A stretch of 64,000 bases of DNA from Neisseria perflava (GTDB taxonomy: Bacteria; Pseudomonadota; Gammaproteobacteria; Burkholderiales; Neisseriaceae). The DNA lies in assembly GCF_002863305.2 (NCBI RefSeq), contig NZ_CP136962.1:1612001-1676000 (forward strand). The letters run 5' to 3'. Positions within the stretch are counted from its first letter, which is position 1. Each line of letters begins with the position of its first letter. The notes beneath the pieces were generated by a model that was not told where the DNA came from, did no database searches, and worked only from the letters and a program-made list of their open reading frames with translations. The position numbers were made by a program, and so were the translations under genes. This document shows, piece after piece, positions 21,533 through 31,691 of the stretch.

Positions 21533-22774
21533 ATGGCTCAAGCAGAGCAAAAAAGAAGTCTGTTCGGTTCAAGAAGCAAAGGCAAGCGTTTTACATTTGA
21601 AGGAAAAAACATCGAGACCGAACGTCTTGTCCGTGGTGAAGTAGTTGCCAAAGACGAAGAAGAAGCACGCAAAAAACTCCAACGCAGAGGCATTCGTCCT
21701 TTACGTATCAGCAAAGTCAAAACCGCACGCAAACGCCGTATTACACAAGAAGACATCACGGTGTTTACGCGCCAACTGGCAACGATGATGAAGGCAGGCT
21801 TGCCGCTGATGCAGGCTTTTGAAATCGTTGCTCGCGGCCACTCCAATCCGAGCATGACCGAAATGCTGATGCAGGTTCGCTCCGATGTCGAACAAGGTAG
21901 CGCATTGGGTAAATCGTTCTCCAAATATCCAAAATATTTCGACCGTTTCTATTGCAATCTGGTCAGCGCAGGCGAGTCCGGCGGCGTATTGGAAAGCTTA
22001 TTGGACAAACTGGCTGTCTATAAAGAAAAAACCCAAGCCATTAAGAAAAAAGTCAAAACCGCACTGACCTATCCGATTGCCATTATCGTGGTGGCGATTG
22101 CGCTTATCTTCATCATGATGATGTTTGTACTGCCTGCCTTTAAAGAAGTCTATGCCAATATGGGTGCAGAGTTGCCAAGCCTTACCCAACTTGTCATGAG
22201 CTTGTCTGATTTATTCGTCGACTACGGCTGGATTATGATCATCCTTTTGATTGTTTCGGCCTTCGGCCTGTACAAACTCCATGAAAAATCGCCTACTTTC
22301 CAAAAACGAATCGATGCTTTGATTTTGAGACTGCCTGTTTTTGGCACCATCGTCCGAAAAGCGACCATCGCCCGTTGGGCGCGTACGACCTCCACCCTCT
22401 TCGCAGCCGGCGTTCCTTTGGTGGAAGTATTAGATTCAGTTGCAGGCGCATCCGGCAATATTCTCTATGAAGAAGCCACTCAAGACATCCGCGCCAAGGT
22501 AACCCAAGGCCTGTCGCTGACATCCAGTATGCAAAGTACAGATATGTTCCCCAATATGGTGATCCAAATGGCGGCCATCGGCGAAGAATCAGGCTCTTTG
22601 GATGATATGCTGAACAAAGCAGCCGAATTCTACGAAGATGAAGTAGATAACTCCGTCTCCCGCTTATCTGCCTTGATGGAACCTATCATCATGGTGGTAT
22701 TGGGTTCGCTCATCGGTATTTTACTGATTGCCATGTATCTGCCGCTGTTTAACTTGGGTAATGTCGTAGGTTGA
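21533..22774 (+). CDS. pilG: Type IV pilus inner membrane platform protein PilG (PilC/GspF family)
   Basis: This 413-residue polytopic protein has two GspF domains (about 75-198 and 278-400). The conserved VFTRQLATMMKAGLPLMQAF and RWARTTSTLFAAGVPLVEVL segments begin each domain, and three hydrophobic helices are present. It forms the platform on which PilF assembles pilin. The start follows AAGGGATAACTC. It should not be confused with the Pseudomonas chemotaxis PilG. Confidence 0.97.
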   Translation: MAQAEQKRSLFGSRSKGKRFTFEGKNIETERLVRGEVVAKDEEEARKKLQRRGIRPLRISKVKTARKRRITQEDITVFTRQLATMMKAGLPLMQAFEIVARGHSNPSMTEMLMQVRSDVEQGSALGKSFSKYPKYFDRFYCNLVSAGESGGVLESLLDKLAVYKEKTQAIKKKVKTALTYPIAIIVVAIALIFIMMMFVLPAFKEVYANMGAELPSLTQLVMSLSDLFVDYGWIMIILLIVSAFGLYKLHEKSPTFQKRIDALILRLPVFGTIVRKATIARWARTTSTLFAAGVPLVEVLDSVAGASGNILYEEATQDIRAKVTQGLSLTSSMQSTDMFPNMVIQMAAIGEESGSLDDMLNKAAEFYEDEVDNSVSRLSALMEPIIMVVLGSLIGILLIAMYLPLFNLGNVVG

Positions 22775-22775
22775 T

Positions 22776-23663
22776 ATGCTTGATAGTATTTACTCTGCCA
22801 TCGACGCCCTCTCCGTTCTTGCGCCATTCGCTATTCCTTTAGCCGTTATTTTGGGATTGCTGATTGGCAGCTTTCTGAACGTTGTTATTTATCGCACGCC
22901 GATAATGATGGAACGCGAATGGACACAATTTTCCAAAGAGCATTTGGGTATCGAGCTGACAGACGAAGAAAAACAGCCATTTAATCTGCGTAAACCGGAT
23001 TCACGCTGCCCCAAATGCAAAAGCCCAGTCAAACTTTGGCAAAACATCCCCATCCTCAGCTATGTTTTCCTGGGCGGGAAATGCCACTCCTGCAAAACCG
23101 CTATCGGCATACGCTATCCGCTGATTGAGCTGCTGACAGGTGTCTTATTCGGTATTGTCGCATGGCAATACGGCTGGTCATGGGCAAATATTGGCGGATT
23201 CATTCTGACTGCCATATTGATTGCGCTGACCTTTATCGATGCCGATACTCAATATTTACCCGACAGCCTGACTCAGCCCCTAATTTGGATCGGCCTGCTG
23301 TTTAATCTGAATGATACATTCGTACCCCTGCATTCAGCCGTTTTAGGCGCAATCGCAGGCTATATGAGCCTTTATACTTTATGCGCCGTCTATAAACTTC
23401 TGACCGGTAAAATCGGCATGGGCAATGGCGACTTCAAACTTTTGGCCGCGCTCGGTGCATGGCTGGGCGTAGGTATCTTGCCTGTTCTGATCTTCATAGC
23501 TGCCTTGGTCGGACTGGTGGGCGCACTCATTGCCCGCGTCGGCAAAGGCCAATATTTTGCTTTTGGTCCCAGCCTTGCTGTGGCAGGATGGATTATTTTG
23601 GTTGCCAATGCACCTATTACCCAACTGGTACAATGGTGGCTCGTACAATCAGGATTCCGATAA
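22776..23663 (+). CDS. pilD: Prepilin leader peptidase/N-methyltransferase
   Basis: This 295-residue inner membrane enzyme cleaves and N-methylates type IV prepilins. It has the cytoplasmic double CxxC zinc site (CPKC and CHSC), a conserved GSFLNVVIYRTP start and the two aspartates of the membrane aspartic protease in FIDADTQYLPD and GMGNGDFKLLAALG. It begins one base after the pilG stop and its own TAA overlaps the coaE ATG, so the genes are tightly coupled. Confidence 0.97.
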   Translation: MLDSIYSAIDALSVLAPFAIPLAVILGLLIGSFLNVVIYRTPIMMEREWTQFSKEHLGIELTDEEKQPFNLRKPDSRCPKCKSPVKLWQNIPILSYVFLGGKCHSCKTAIGIRYPLIELLTGVLFGIVAWQYGWSWANIGGFILTAILIALTFIDADTQYLPDSLTQPLIWIGLLFNLNDTFVPLHSAVLGAIAGYMSLYTLCAVYKLLTGKIGMGNGDFKLLAALGAWLGVGILPVLIFIAALVGLVGALIARVGKGQYFAFGPSLAVAGWIILVANAPITQLVQWWLVQSGFR

Positions 23664-24283
23664 TGACATTATGGATAGGCTTGACCGGTGGTATCGGCAG
23701 CGGCAAATCATCTATTGCCCAAATGTTTGCCGAACTTGGCGTACCCATTATCGATGCCGATGCCATCAGCCGTTCACTGACCGCTGAAAACGGCGAAGCC
23801 CTTCCAGCCATCCGCCAACTTTTCGGTGATGAGGTTTTTGACAGCGAAGGCCGTCTGAATCGTATGGCTTTACGGGAAGAAGTTTTCAGACGGCCTCAAT
23901 CAAAAAAACAACTAGAAAATCTGCTTCTACCGTTAATCTTAAACAAAATCCAACAGCAGAAACAAAAACTTGCTTCCTCTACTTACGGCATTGTCGATGT
24001 ACCGCTTTTGATTGAGAATCCGGCATTTAAAGCGGAAGCCGACCGCATTTTAGTCGTAGATGTTCCAGAGTCCGTCCAAGTCGAACGCGTATACCAACGC
24101 AATGGTTTTTCAGAAGAACAAACGCGCCAAATCATGGTCACCCAAGCTTCTCGATGTGACAGACTGCTGCATGCCGACGATGTATTGGACAATACCCATA
24201 GCATGGAAGAAGCAAAAATCAAGGTTGCCCGTTTGCATCAATACTATCAATCCATTGCACAATCACTGAAAGAAACTGCATGA
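23663..24283 (+). CDS. coaE: Dephospho-CoA kinase
   Basis: This 206-residue P-loop kinase catalyses the last step of coenzyme A synthesis. Walker A is in [12 protein letters not shown] and the conserved [10 protein letters not shown] and VDVPLLIEN segments follow. The ATG at 23663 overlaps the pilD stop (TAATG). Adjacency of pilD, coaE and yacG is common in proteobacteria. An inverted DUS pair lies inside the coding sequence near 23851-23896 without disturbing the frame. Confidence 0.96.
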   Translation: MTLWIGLTGGIGSGKSSIAQMFAELGVPIIDADAISRSLTAENGEALPAIRQLFGDEVFDSEGRLNRMALREEVFRRPQSKKQLENLLLPLILNKIQQQKQKLASSTYGIVDVPLLIENPAFKAEADRILVVDVPESVQVERVYQRNGFSEEQTRQIMVTQASRCDRLLHADDVLDNTHSMEEAKIKVARLHQYYQSIAQSLKETA

Positions 24284-24462
24284 CCGCTCCTGTTGTAAAA
24301 TGTCCGACCTGCCACAAAGAAGTCGTTTGGAACACTGACAGCCCCTACCGCCCTTTCTGCAGCAAACGGTGCAAACTCATTGATTTAGGAGAATGGGCGC
24401 AAGAAAAATACACTGTTTCATCGGAAGACGACCCCTTTTCAGATCTGTTGGACGGCAAATAA
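24280..24462 (+). CDS. yacG: DNA gyrase inhibitor YacG
   Basis: This 60-residue zinc protein has CPTC and CSKRC ligand pairs (residues ~9-12 and 28-32) and the family's [11 protein letters not shown] tail. YacG binds GyrB and blocks DNA binding by gyrase. It overlaps the coaE stop as ATGA. Confidence 0.95.
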   Translation: MTAPVVKCPTCHKEVVWNTDSPYRPFCSKRCKLIDLGEWAQEKYTVSSEDDPFSDLLDGK

Positions 24463-24543
24463 ACTGCGCCGCTTCCTTCAGCCTATCCAAAACAGGCTCA
24501 AAACAGTAAAATACCCTCTTTATTCTAATCTATTCCATCCACC

Positions 24544-25443
24544 ATGCTCACCTTCCAACAAATTATTTTCAAATTACAAAACTATTGGGCAGACAAAGGC
24601 TGCACCGTTATCCAACCTTTCGATATGGAAGTCGGTGCCGGTACTTCGCATCCAGCCACCTGCCTGCGTGCATTAGGCCCGGAGCCTTGGTTTGCCGCTT
24701 ACGTTCAACCCAGCCGCCGCCCCAAAGACGGTCGCTATGGCGACAACCCCAACCGCCTGCAACACTACTATCAATTCCAAGTTGCGCTCAAACCAGCTCC
24801 CGCCAATATTCAAGACCTCTACCTCGACTCCTTGCGCGAATTGGGTATTGATCCTAAAGTACACGACATCCGCTTTGTCGAAGATGACTGGGAAAACCCT
24901 ACTCTCGGCGCTTGGGGCTTGGGTTGGGAAGTTTGGCTCAACGGCATGGAAGTAACCCAATTCACCTATTTCCAACAAGTCGGCGGTATCGACTGCTCCC
25001 CTGTACTTGGTGAAATCACCTATGGTATCGAGCGTCTCGCCATGTATCTGCAAGGCGTGGAAAATGTGTACGACCTTGTTTGGGCAAAAACCCTTGATGG
25101 CAACATCGTGACTTACGGCGATGTTTATCATCAAAACGAAGTCGAACAATCCACCTACAACTTCGAATACAGCGATGCCGATTGGCTCTTGCGCCAATTC
25201 AACGACTATGAAGAACAAGCCAAACGCCTGCTTGCAGTTGAAGACAGCAGTCTTGCCCTGCCTGCTTACGAGCTTGTACTCAAAGCCGGCCACACGTTCA
25301 ACCTCTTGGATGCACGCGGCGCCATTTCTGTTACCGAACGCGCAACCTACATCGGCCGTATTCGTGCACTGAGCCGTATCGTTGCTCAAAAATTCGTTGA
25401 AAGCCGCGAGAAACTGGGCTTCCCATTGCTTAAAAACCAATAA
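24544..25443 (+). CDS. glyQ: Glycine--tRNA ligase alpha subunit
   Basis: This 299-residue class II synthetase subunit forms an alpha2beta2 enzyme with GlyS. Family landmarks include [20 protein letters not shown] and [20 protein letters not shown]. The beta subunit gene glyS, which follows directly in many bacteria, is not next to it and is absent from the window, so it must lie elsewhere. An AT-rich 81-base interval precedes the start. Confidence 0.97.
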   Translation: MLTFQQIIFKLQNYWADKGCTVIQPFDMEVGAGTSHPATCLRALGPEPWFAAYVQPSRRPKDGRYGDNPNRLQHYYQFQVALKPAPANIQDLYLDSLRELGIDPKVHDIRFVEDDWENPTLGAWGLGWEVWLNGMEVTQFTYFQQVGGIDCSPVLGEITYGIERLAMYLQGVENVYDLVWAKTLDGNIVTYGDVYHQNEVEQSTYNFEYSDADWLLRQFNDYEEQAKRLLAVEDSSLALPAYELVLKAGHTFNLLDARGAISVTERATYIGRIRALSRIVAQKFVESREKLGFPLLKNQ

Positions 25444-25591
25444 GCCTGCATATACTTACCACGCCGCCCTTTGATACATTCAAGTGGCGGCGTTTCTATT
25501 TTCAGACGGCCTTGACGTCGATGCCATTGCAAACACTTCCAGCCTGCTTTCAGGTAAAATAAGCCCTTTACTACATAAACCGTCTGAAAAC

Positions 25592-26098
25592 ATGAGTTCA
25601 TCCTCTCCTGCAAAAACGCCCTTTTTCTTACTTTCCCTCGTTGCCATCATTCTTGACCAACTGAGCAAATGGGAAATCTTGAAACACTTTACCGAAGGCG
25701 AACGCCTCAATATCATTCCAGACTTTTTTGACCTGACACTTGCCTATAATCCAGGCGCGGCATTCAGCTTTTTGGCCGACCAAGGCGGCTGGCAAAAATT
25801 CTTCTTTTTAGGTCTGGCAGTCGTCATCAGCCTGTATTTGGCCCGTGCTATCTGGCGTGATGAGTTTGGCCGCTGGGGCAAATTGGGGGCGGCCATGATT
25901 ATCGGCGGCGCGATTGGCAATGTGGTTGACCGTCTGATTCACGGCCACGTTGTCGATTTTCTGCTTTTCTATTGGCAAAACTGGTTTTACCCAGCATTTA
26001 ACATTGCCGACAGCTTTATCTGCGTTGGCGCAGTTTGCTTGGTATTAGATGGTTTGCTGCACAAAAAAACACCTTCAAACGACACAAAGGCCGTCTGA
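25592..26098 (+). CDS. lspA: Lipoprotein signal peptidase
   Basis: This 168-residue membrane aspartic protease cleaves prolipoprotein signal peptides. It has four helices and both catalytic aspartates, in [10 protein letters not shown] and [11 protein letters not shown]. The ATG at 25592 gives the family's usual length; a longer in-frame reading would run back through a DUS. The last codons and the TGA stop are part of an AGGCCGTCTGAA uptake sequence. ispH starts 13 bases later, and lspA-ispH is a common pair. Confidence 0.96.
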   Translation: MSSSSPAKTPFFLLSLVAIILDQLSKWEILKHFTEGERLNIIPDFFDLTLAYNPGAAFSFLADQGGWQKFFFLGLAVVISLYLARAIWRDEFGRWGKLGAAMIIGGAIGNVVDRLIHGHVVDFLLFYWQNWFYPAFNIADSFICVGAVCLVLDGLLHKKTPSNDTKAV

Positions 26099-26111
26099 AA
26101 ACGGAACACAC

Positions 26112-27080
26112 ATGACTCAAAAAACCATTATCCTTGCCAATCCCCGCGGCTTCTGTGCCGGCGTTGACCGCGCCATCAGCATTGTTGAACGTGCACTCGA
26201 AGAGTTCGGCGCGCCCATTTACGTCCGCCATGAGGTCGTTCACAACAAATTCGTCGTGGACAATCTGCGGGCAAAAGGGGCCGTCTTTGTCGATGACTTG
26301 GCGGATGTCCCAAAGGGCGCAACGCTGATTTACTCTGCTCACGGCGTATCCAAAGCTGTACAGGAAGAAGCGGCACAACGTGGTTTCCGCGTTTTTGATG
26401 CCACCTGCCCTCTGGTAACCAAAGTCCATAAAGAAGTAGCCCGCCTCGATGAGCAAGATTACGAAATCATTATGATCGGCCACAAAGGCCACGTCGAAGT
26501 AGAAGGCACGATGGGACAATTGCCTCCGGGTAAAATGTTTCTGGTTGAGACAGTGGAAGATGTAACCGGACTGAACGTCAAAAATCCTGACAAACTTGCC
26601 TACGTCAGCCAAACCACTTTATCGGTAGATGAAACCAAAGACATTATTGCGGCCTTAAATCAACGCTTCCCCAATATCCGCAATCCGCACAAAGAAGACA
26701 TTTGCTACGCCACAACCAACCGCCAAACTGCCGTTAAAGAATTGGCCGAAGAATGTGATCTCGTGATTGTTGTCGGCTCGCCCAACTCTTCCAACAGCAA
26801 CCGCTTGCGTGAAGTAGCCGCATTGCGCGGAGTCGATGCCTATATGGTCGATAATGCTTCCTACCTAAAAAAAGAATGGTTTGAAAACAAAACCAAGGTC
26901 GGTGTTACTGCCGGCGCATCCGCTCCCGAAGTCTTGGTTCGAGAAGTCTTACAAACCATTCAAGACTGGGGACATGAGACCATACGCGAAGGTGAAGGTG
27001 CAGAAGAAAGCATTGTATTTGTCTTGCCCAAAGAATTGCGTCGTGAGGGCGAAAACAAGCAAATCCTAAATAAAGGGTAA
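26112..27080 (+). CDS. ispH: 4-hydroxy-3-methylbut-2-enyl diphosphate reductase
   Basis: This 322-residue iron-sulfur enzyme carries out the last step of the MEP isoprenoid pathway, producing IPP and DMAPP. The three cluster cysteines appear in [22 protein letters not shown] and ICYATTNRQ, and the catalytic glutamate region EVVHN is present. The ATG at 26112 places the first cysteine near residue 13, as in the family. Confidence 0.97.
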   Translation: MTQKTIILANPRGFCAGVDRAISIVERALEEFGAPIYVRHEVVHNKFVVDNLRAKGAVFVDDLADVPKGATLIYSAHGVSKAVQEEAAQRGFRVFDATCPLVTKVHKEVARLDEQDYEIIMIGHKGHVEVEGTMGQLPPGKMFLVETVEDVTGLNVKNPDKLAYVSQTTLSVDETKDIIAALNQRFPNIRNPHKEDICYATTNRQTAVKELAEECDLVIVVGSPNSSNSNRLREVAALRGVDAYMVDNASYLKKEWFENKTKVGVTAGASAPEVLVREVLQTIQDWGHETIREGEGAEESIVFVLPKELRREGENKQILNKG

Positions 27081-27102
27081 GTTTGTTATTTGCTTTATTT
27101 GA

Positions 27103-27140
27103 ACTTAAGGCCGTCTGAAAACTTTCAGACGGCCTTAAGT
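27103..27140. terminator. Inverted DUS pair after ispH
   Basis: ACTTAAGGCCGTCTGAAA and its complement give a very long stem between the convergent ispH and ftsZ genes. Confidence 0.8.
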
Positions 27141-27154
27141 TTATTTTGCTAATA

Positions 27155-27184
27155 AAAAAGACCCGCCTTTAAGGCAGGTCTTTT
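27155..27184 (-). terminator. ftsZ terminator
   Basis: A hairpin (GACC-GCCTT / AAGGC-GGTC with one bulge) is followed on the minus strand by TTTTTT, just past the ftsZ stop. It does not involve a DUS. Confidence 0.85.
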
Positions 27185-27199
27185 CATACATGATCCTGA

Positions 27200-28399
27200 T
27201 TATTTCTCAGAAGTATGTTGCTGACGGCGCAAGATAGCCGGAATTTCAAAGTCATCCAGTACAGACTGGTTGCTGAAATCAGCCGCAGTCAGATTCATAG
27301 AACGGATATTGCGGTTGGTACGAACCAGGCTTTCAGCACTGCTTTGGCTTTGAGCTTGAGGCGCTTCTTCCGCACCGCGTACCAATTGTTGGGTACGGGC
27401 AGCAGCACGCAGTTGGTTGTCAGTACCGTTTTCTTTCAAGCCGGTAGCAATAATGGTAATACGGATAGCGTCTTCGCTCATGCTCTCGTCTTCGGCAGCA
27501 CCAAATTTGCATTCCACTTCAGGGTGTGCATTTTGGTTGACGATACGCATAATCTCGTTGAACTCAGACATTTTCAGGCAACCAGGAGCAGTGGTAATGT
27601 TTACCAATACGCCGCGTGCGCCATCCAAAGTAACGTTATCCAAGAGCGGGCTGGAGATAGCTTGGTCGGTGGCCAAACGGGCACGGTCGATACCTTGTGC
27701 GAAACCTGAACCCATCATGGCGATACCGCGATTGCTCATCACAGTTTTCACGTCGGCGAAGTCCAAGTTGATCATGTCGCTCGGGCAAGTCACCACTTCA
27801 GAAATACCGGCAACCGCATCACGCAGTACATTGTCGGCTGCACGGAAAGCTTCACGCATGGTCACGTCTTCGCCCAAGGCAGTCATCAATTTGTCGTTCG
27901 GGATAATAATCAGGGAATCGACGCGCTCTTTGAGTTGATCCAAACCTGCTTGAGCGATATGTACGCGTTTACCTTCGTAAGCAAACGGACGGGTTACAAC
28001 TGCAACGGTCAGGATACCCATTTCTTTAGCGATTTCAGCCACAACAGGAGCAGAGCCGGTACCTGTACCGCCACCCATACCGGTAGTGATGAACAACATG
28101 TTTGCACCGCGGATGGCATCTTCGATAGCTTCGCGATCTTCTTGGGCTGCAGCACGGCCGATTTCAGGATTTGCACCGGCACCCAAACCGCGAGTCAGGT
28201 TTGTACCCAATTGAATGCGTTTAGCCGCATTGTTTTTAGCCAATGATTGCGCATCGGTATTGGCACTGATGAACTCAACACCATGGATAGTGTTGGCAAC
28301 CATGTTGTTGATGGCATTACAGCCGCCGCCACCCAAACCGATAACTTTAATAACAGCAGGGCTTGTTGCTGATTCTGCTACGTCGTAAACAAATTCCAT
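27200..28399 (-). CDS. ftsZ: Cell division protein FtsZ
   Basis: This 399-residue tubulin homolog polymerises into the division ring. The GTP-binding signature GGGTGTGSAPV, the N-terminal GLGGGGCNAINNMV and the T7 loop region NLDFADVKTVM are present. A variable linker ends in the conserved peptide DDFEIPAILRRQ, which binds FtsA and ZipA. A GGAGG ribosome site precedes the ATG. It is the last gene of the dcw cluster, with its own promoter in the ftsA-ftsZ gap. Confidence 0.98.
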   Translation of the reverse strand: MEFVYDVAESATSPAVIKVIGLGGGGCNAINNMVANTIHGVEFISANTDAQSLAKNNAAKRIQLGTNLTRGLGAGANPEIGRAAAQEDREAIEDAIRGANMLFITTGMGGGTGTGSAPVVAEIAKEMGILTVAVVTRPFAYEGKRVHIAQAGLDQLKERVDSLIIIPNDKLMTALGEDVTMREAFRAADNVLRDAVAGISEVVTCPSDMINLDFADVKTVMSNRGIAMMGSGFAQGIDRARLATDQAISSPLLDNVTLDGARGVLVNITTAPGCLKMSEFNEIMRIVNQNAHPEVECKFGAAEDESMSEDAIRITIIATGLKENGTDNQLRAAARTQQLVRGAEEAPQAQSQSSAESLVRTNRNIRSMNLTAADFSNQSVLDDFEIPAILRRQQHTSEK

Positions 28400-28457
28400 T
28401 CAATAATCCTCCGCGCCCCGCTTTATAAGGACGGTTCAAAAATAACTCATTATCCGT

Positions 28458-28487
28458 ATTATATAAGAAGTATCCAGATACTGGCAA
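28458..28487 (-). promoter_or_regulatory. Candidate ftsZ promoter
   Basis: On the minus strand TTGCCA (28482-28487) and TATAAT (28458-28463) are 18 bases apart, about 60 bases before ftsZ. A TATC-TG-GATA palindrome lies in the spacer. The remaining ftsA-ftsZ gap is AT-rich. Confidence 0.65.
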
Positions 28488-28651
28488 AAATCTTCTTACC
28501 ATTCGGCTATCGGCGTTATATTTTTACTACATTTTTTAACAGAAAATATACAAGTTTTAAATTATCCACTTAGCAATTATTTAAAACCGTTTAATTCCAC
28601 TTAAATATTCAGGACAAACGGTTGTTACACCACCTGCCCTGAAAACTTTTA

Positions 28652-29905
28652 TCAGAAATTGTCTCTGAAGAATCTTTGGATTTTTTCCCACAGACCCATT
28701 TTTTTGCCTGAATCATTCAGTGCAATCGCACCGGTTCGGCTGGTTTGTTCACCCTCTTCTGCAGCATAGGCCGTCTGAAGCAGGCCAATTGCCGTTGAAT
28801 AGCGTGGATTGCGGATACGCTCGGATACGCCACCCATTTCTTGTGGAACACCGATACGTGCAGGCAAATTAAAGACTTCTTCCGCCAACTCAACAATACC
28901 GGTCAACATAGAAGCACCGCCGGTCAAAACGATACCGGAAGTCAACACTTCTTCTGGGAAGCCGGAACGGCGCAATTCGTTCAGCGTCAATTCCAAAATC
29001 TCTTCTACGCGCGGGCCGATGATTTCAGCCAATACGCGGCGTGAAATTTGACGTGATTGACGGTCGCCAACACTAGGAACTTCAATCATTTCATCCAAGC
29101 CGTCCATAGTTGGAATGGCAGCACCGTAATGGATTTTGATGTACTCGGCAGCACTGTGCGGCGTACGCAGGGCTTGCGCCAAGTCTTTGGTAATCAAATC
29201 GCCGGCAACGGGAATAACTGCGGTATGGCGGATGGCGCCATTGGTATAAACCGCGATGTCGGTTGTACCGCCACCGATATCGATGACGCACACGCCCAAA
29301 TCTTTTTCGTCTTCAGTCAAAACGGCGTGACCGCTTGCCAAAGGCTGAAGCATGATTTGATCCATTTGCAGGCCACAACGTTGGATGCATTTTTGGATAT
29401 TTTGCAAAGCAGTGTTCGCACCGGTAATGATGTGTACACGGGTGTCCAAACGCACGCCGCTCATGCCGATAGGCTCTTTCACACCGGGTTGGTTGTCGAT
29501 GATGTACTCTTGAACCACGGTATGTAAGATATTGTGATCAGGCGGAATATTGATGGCTTTGGCTGTTTCGATGGCACGATCGATGTCGGCTTGCGATACT
29601 TCGCCATCTTTAATTTTGACCACGCCTTGTGAATTCAGGCTGCGGATATGGTTACCGGCAATACCGGTGACAACGTGGGAAATTTTGGTATCTGCCATCA
29701 GCTCGGCATCTTCTACCGCCTGACGAATGGCTTGCGCAGTGGCGTCAATGTTGGTCACCATACCTGCACGCAGGCCGCGTGAAGGGCTTTGGCCCAAGCC
29801 GACAATGTGGATTTCATTATCTTCCCGAATCTCGCCGATTAAGGCGATGACCTTGGACGTACCAATGTCTAAGGCACTGATATATTTATTTTGTTGTTGT
29901 TCCAT
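28652..29905 (-). CDS. ftsA: Cell division protein FtsA
   Basis: This 417-residue actin-like ATPase tethers FtsZ to the membrane. It shows the phosphate 1 motif ALDIGTSKVIALIGE, the phosphate 2 motif VCVIDIGGGTTDIAV and the adenosine motif IVLTGGASMLTGI. The C-terminus ends in an amphipathic helix (LWEKIQRFFRDNF) for membrane binding. It lies 74 bases after ftsQ. Confidence 0.97.
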   Translation of the reverse strand: MEQQQNKYISALDIGTSKVIALIGEIREDNEIHIVGLGQSPSRGLRAGMVTNIDATAQAIRQAVEDAELMADTKISHVVTGIAGNHIRSLNSQGVVKIKDGEVSQADIDRAIETAKAINIPPDHNILHTVVQEYIIDNQPGVKEPIGMSGVRLDTRVHIITGANTALQNIQKCIQRCGLQMDQIMLQPLASGHAVLTEDEKDLGVCVIDIGGGTTDIAVYTNGAIRHTAVIPVAGDLITKDLAQALRTPHSAAEYIKIHYGAAIPTMDGLDEMIEVPSVGDRQSRQISRRVLAEIIGPRVEEILELTLNELRRSGFPEEVLTSGIVLTGGASMLTGIVELAEEVFNLPARIGVPQEMGGVSERIRNPRYSTAIGLLQTAYAAEEGEQTSRTGAIALNDSGKKMGLWEKIQRFFRDNF

Positions 29906-29979
29906 AATTGCTCGTTCGCTATGTTGTCTGACTGACGGTTTGATTATTTTTGAAACAAGATTGCTTCACGTCTAATCGG

Positions 29980-30699
29980 CTATTCACTGTCGGAAGGATT
30001 TTCAGACGGCCTGTAACGGACTGAAAAACCATCCTTATAACGCATATCGACATAATCGATACGACTTTGTTTTTTACGCAGCAACGATGGCCAAATCTGG
30101 GCAAACTGCTGCAAACGTTTGATTTCGTTTTCACGCCCCAAGCGCACGGTAATGCCGTTGTTCAATACAAGCAGCCATGCCGACCGCGGCGTGTAGATCA
30201 ATTCTTTGATGGTCAGTTTCAACGGACTCAAAATACCGGAAAAGTCCGCATAATGTTTGACCATGTCTTTACCTGTCCCCTGCTGCCCTTCAAATATAGG
30301 CAGGTCCTGTTTCAGACTTGCGGCAAACACATTGCCCTTACTGTCCACCAAGCCGCCAGCGCGCCAGTGTGCAACCGGCACGCGCTCGGTCAGGATAATT
30401 TCCACTGTTTCCGGAAAACGGCGGCGTACCATTGCCGAGTCAATCCAAGGCAACTCCTGAAAAGCGGCCTGCGCCGAATCAATATCGGCACGGAACATAT
30501 TACCCCTGATTTGCTCTCGTGCAACAATTTGCAATTCTTTGCCGGAAGCATATTTCAGCTTGCCCTGAATGGCAATCTGTTTCACAGGAAAATATTTGGA
30601 ATTGTAAAGCCAAGCTATGCCCGAACCTATCAGTAAAAAGGCCATCAGCAACAATAGCCGGCGGGTCAGCCGACCCAGTGCGCCTGCATCATCCCACAT
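29980..30699 (-). CDS. ftsQ: Cell division protein FtsQ
   Basis: This 239-residue bitopic divisome protein has a short cytoplasmic part, one membrane helix (about 13-30), the POTRA domain starting at FPVKQIAIQGKLKYASGKEL and the FtsQ beta domain. It forms a complex with FtsL and FtsB. The start overlaps the end of ddl by 11 bases, so translation is likely coupled. Confidence 0.94.
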   Translation of the reverse strand: MWDDAGALGRLTRRLLLLMAFLLIGSGIAWLYNSKYFPVKQIAIQGKLKYASGKELQIVAREQIRGNMFRADIDSAQAAFQELPWIDSAMVRRRFPETVEIILTERVPVAHWRAGGLVDSKGNVFAASLKQDLPIFEGQQGTGKDMVKHYADFSGILSPLKLTIKELIYTPRSAWLLVLNNGITVRLGRENEIKRLQQFAQIWPSLLRKKQSRIDYVDMRYKDGFSVRYRPSENPSDSE

Positions 30700-31603
30700 G
30701 AGCGGTCTTCAAAATCTCAATACATAAATCAGCAAAATCTACGCCGGTATGGGCTGCAGATTTTGGCACCAAACTGTGGCTGGTCATACCGGGCAAGGTA
30801 TTGATTTCCAAAAGATACAGCTTACCGTCCGTATCTTTTAGGAAGTCCACGCGCGAACAACCGTCCGCACCAATCGCCTGCGCGCCACGCACGGCCAGTT
30901 CGCGCATCAGGTTTTCCTCATCCTCACTCAAATCTTCCGACGGGCATTGATAAACCGTATCGTCGCGGTTGTATTTAGCCTCGTAGTCGTAAAACTCAGT
31001 AGCTGGAATAATATGAATGCTCGGCAGGCCTTTGCCGTTCAATACCGGGCAAGAATACTCGCCGCCGCCGATAAAGCGTTCGGCAATAATTTCACCCTGC
31101 AAATGTTTCAATTCTTCGTAAACGCTTTTCAGACGGCCTTTTTCTTTTACTTTTACCACACCGACGCTGCTGCCTTCCGCGGCAGGTTTCACAAACATCG
31201 GCAGGCCCAATTTTTCTTCAACAGCATCAAAGTCGCTGTCGTCATGCAATACGGCAAACTCAGGAACAGGCAAGCCCACAGCCTGCCAAATCAGTTTGCA
31301 GCGGTATTTGTCCATACCCAGCGCGGAAGCGGCCACACCGCTGCCGGTGTAAGGAATACCCATCAGTTCCAACGCGCCTTGAATTGCGCCATCTTCGCCG
31401 AAAGTGCCGTGCAGAATATTGAAGGCCGTCTGAAAACCTTGTGTTTTCAATTCAGACAACGGGGTTTCTTTGGGATCGAACGCATGGGCATCGATGCCTT
31501 TGCTTTTCAAGGCAGCCAAAATAGCGGCGCCGCTGTCCAGCGAAACTTCACGCTCGCTGGAAAAGCCACCCATCAATACGGCCACTTTGCCTAAATTCTG
31601 CAT
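30689..31603 (-). CDS. ddl: D-alanine--D-alanine ligase
   Basis: This 304-residue ATP-grasp ligase makes the D-Ala-D-Ala dipeptide for the peptidoglycan stem. Motifs include LMGGFSSEREVSLDSG, the HGTFGEDG loop, the glycine-rich PAAEGSSVGVVKV and LEINTLPGMTSHSLVP. I chose the ATG at 31603, which gives the start seen in the family. It overlaps ftsQ at its end. Confidence 0.97.
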   Translation of the reverse strand: MQNLGKVAVLMGGFSSEREVSLDSGAAILAALKSKGIDAHAFDPKETPLSELKTQGFQTAFNILHGTFGEDGAIQGALELMGIPYTGSGVAASALGMDKYRCKLIWQAVGLPVPEFAVLHDDSDFDAVEEKLGLPMFVKPAAEGSSVGVVKVKEKGRLKSVYEELKHLQGEIIAERFIGGGEYSCPVLNGKGLPSIHIIPATEFYDYEAKYNRDDTVYQCPSEDLSEDEENLMRELAVRGAQAIGADGCSRVDFLKDTDGKLYLLEINTLPGMTSHSLVPKSAAHTGVDFADLCIEILKTAHVG

Positions 31604-31630
31604 AATTTCTACTTTCTTAAATACTGATAC

Positions 31631-31660
31631 AGGCCGTCTGAAATATTGTTCAGACGACCT
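31631..31660 (-). terminator. Mixed-dialect DUS pair between murC and ddl
   Basis: AGGCCGTCTGAA (31631-31642) pairs with the mucosa-type TTCAGACGACCT (31649-31660). One G-T mismatch results, so the hairpin still forms. It lies within the dcw series and probably only dampens readthrough. Confidence 0.45.
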
Positions 31661-31691
31661 ATGTGTCCTCAAAGGCCAATATGTCTGTTTA

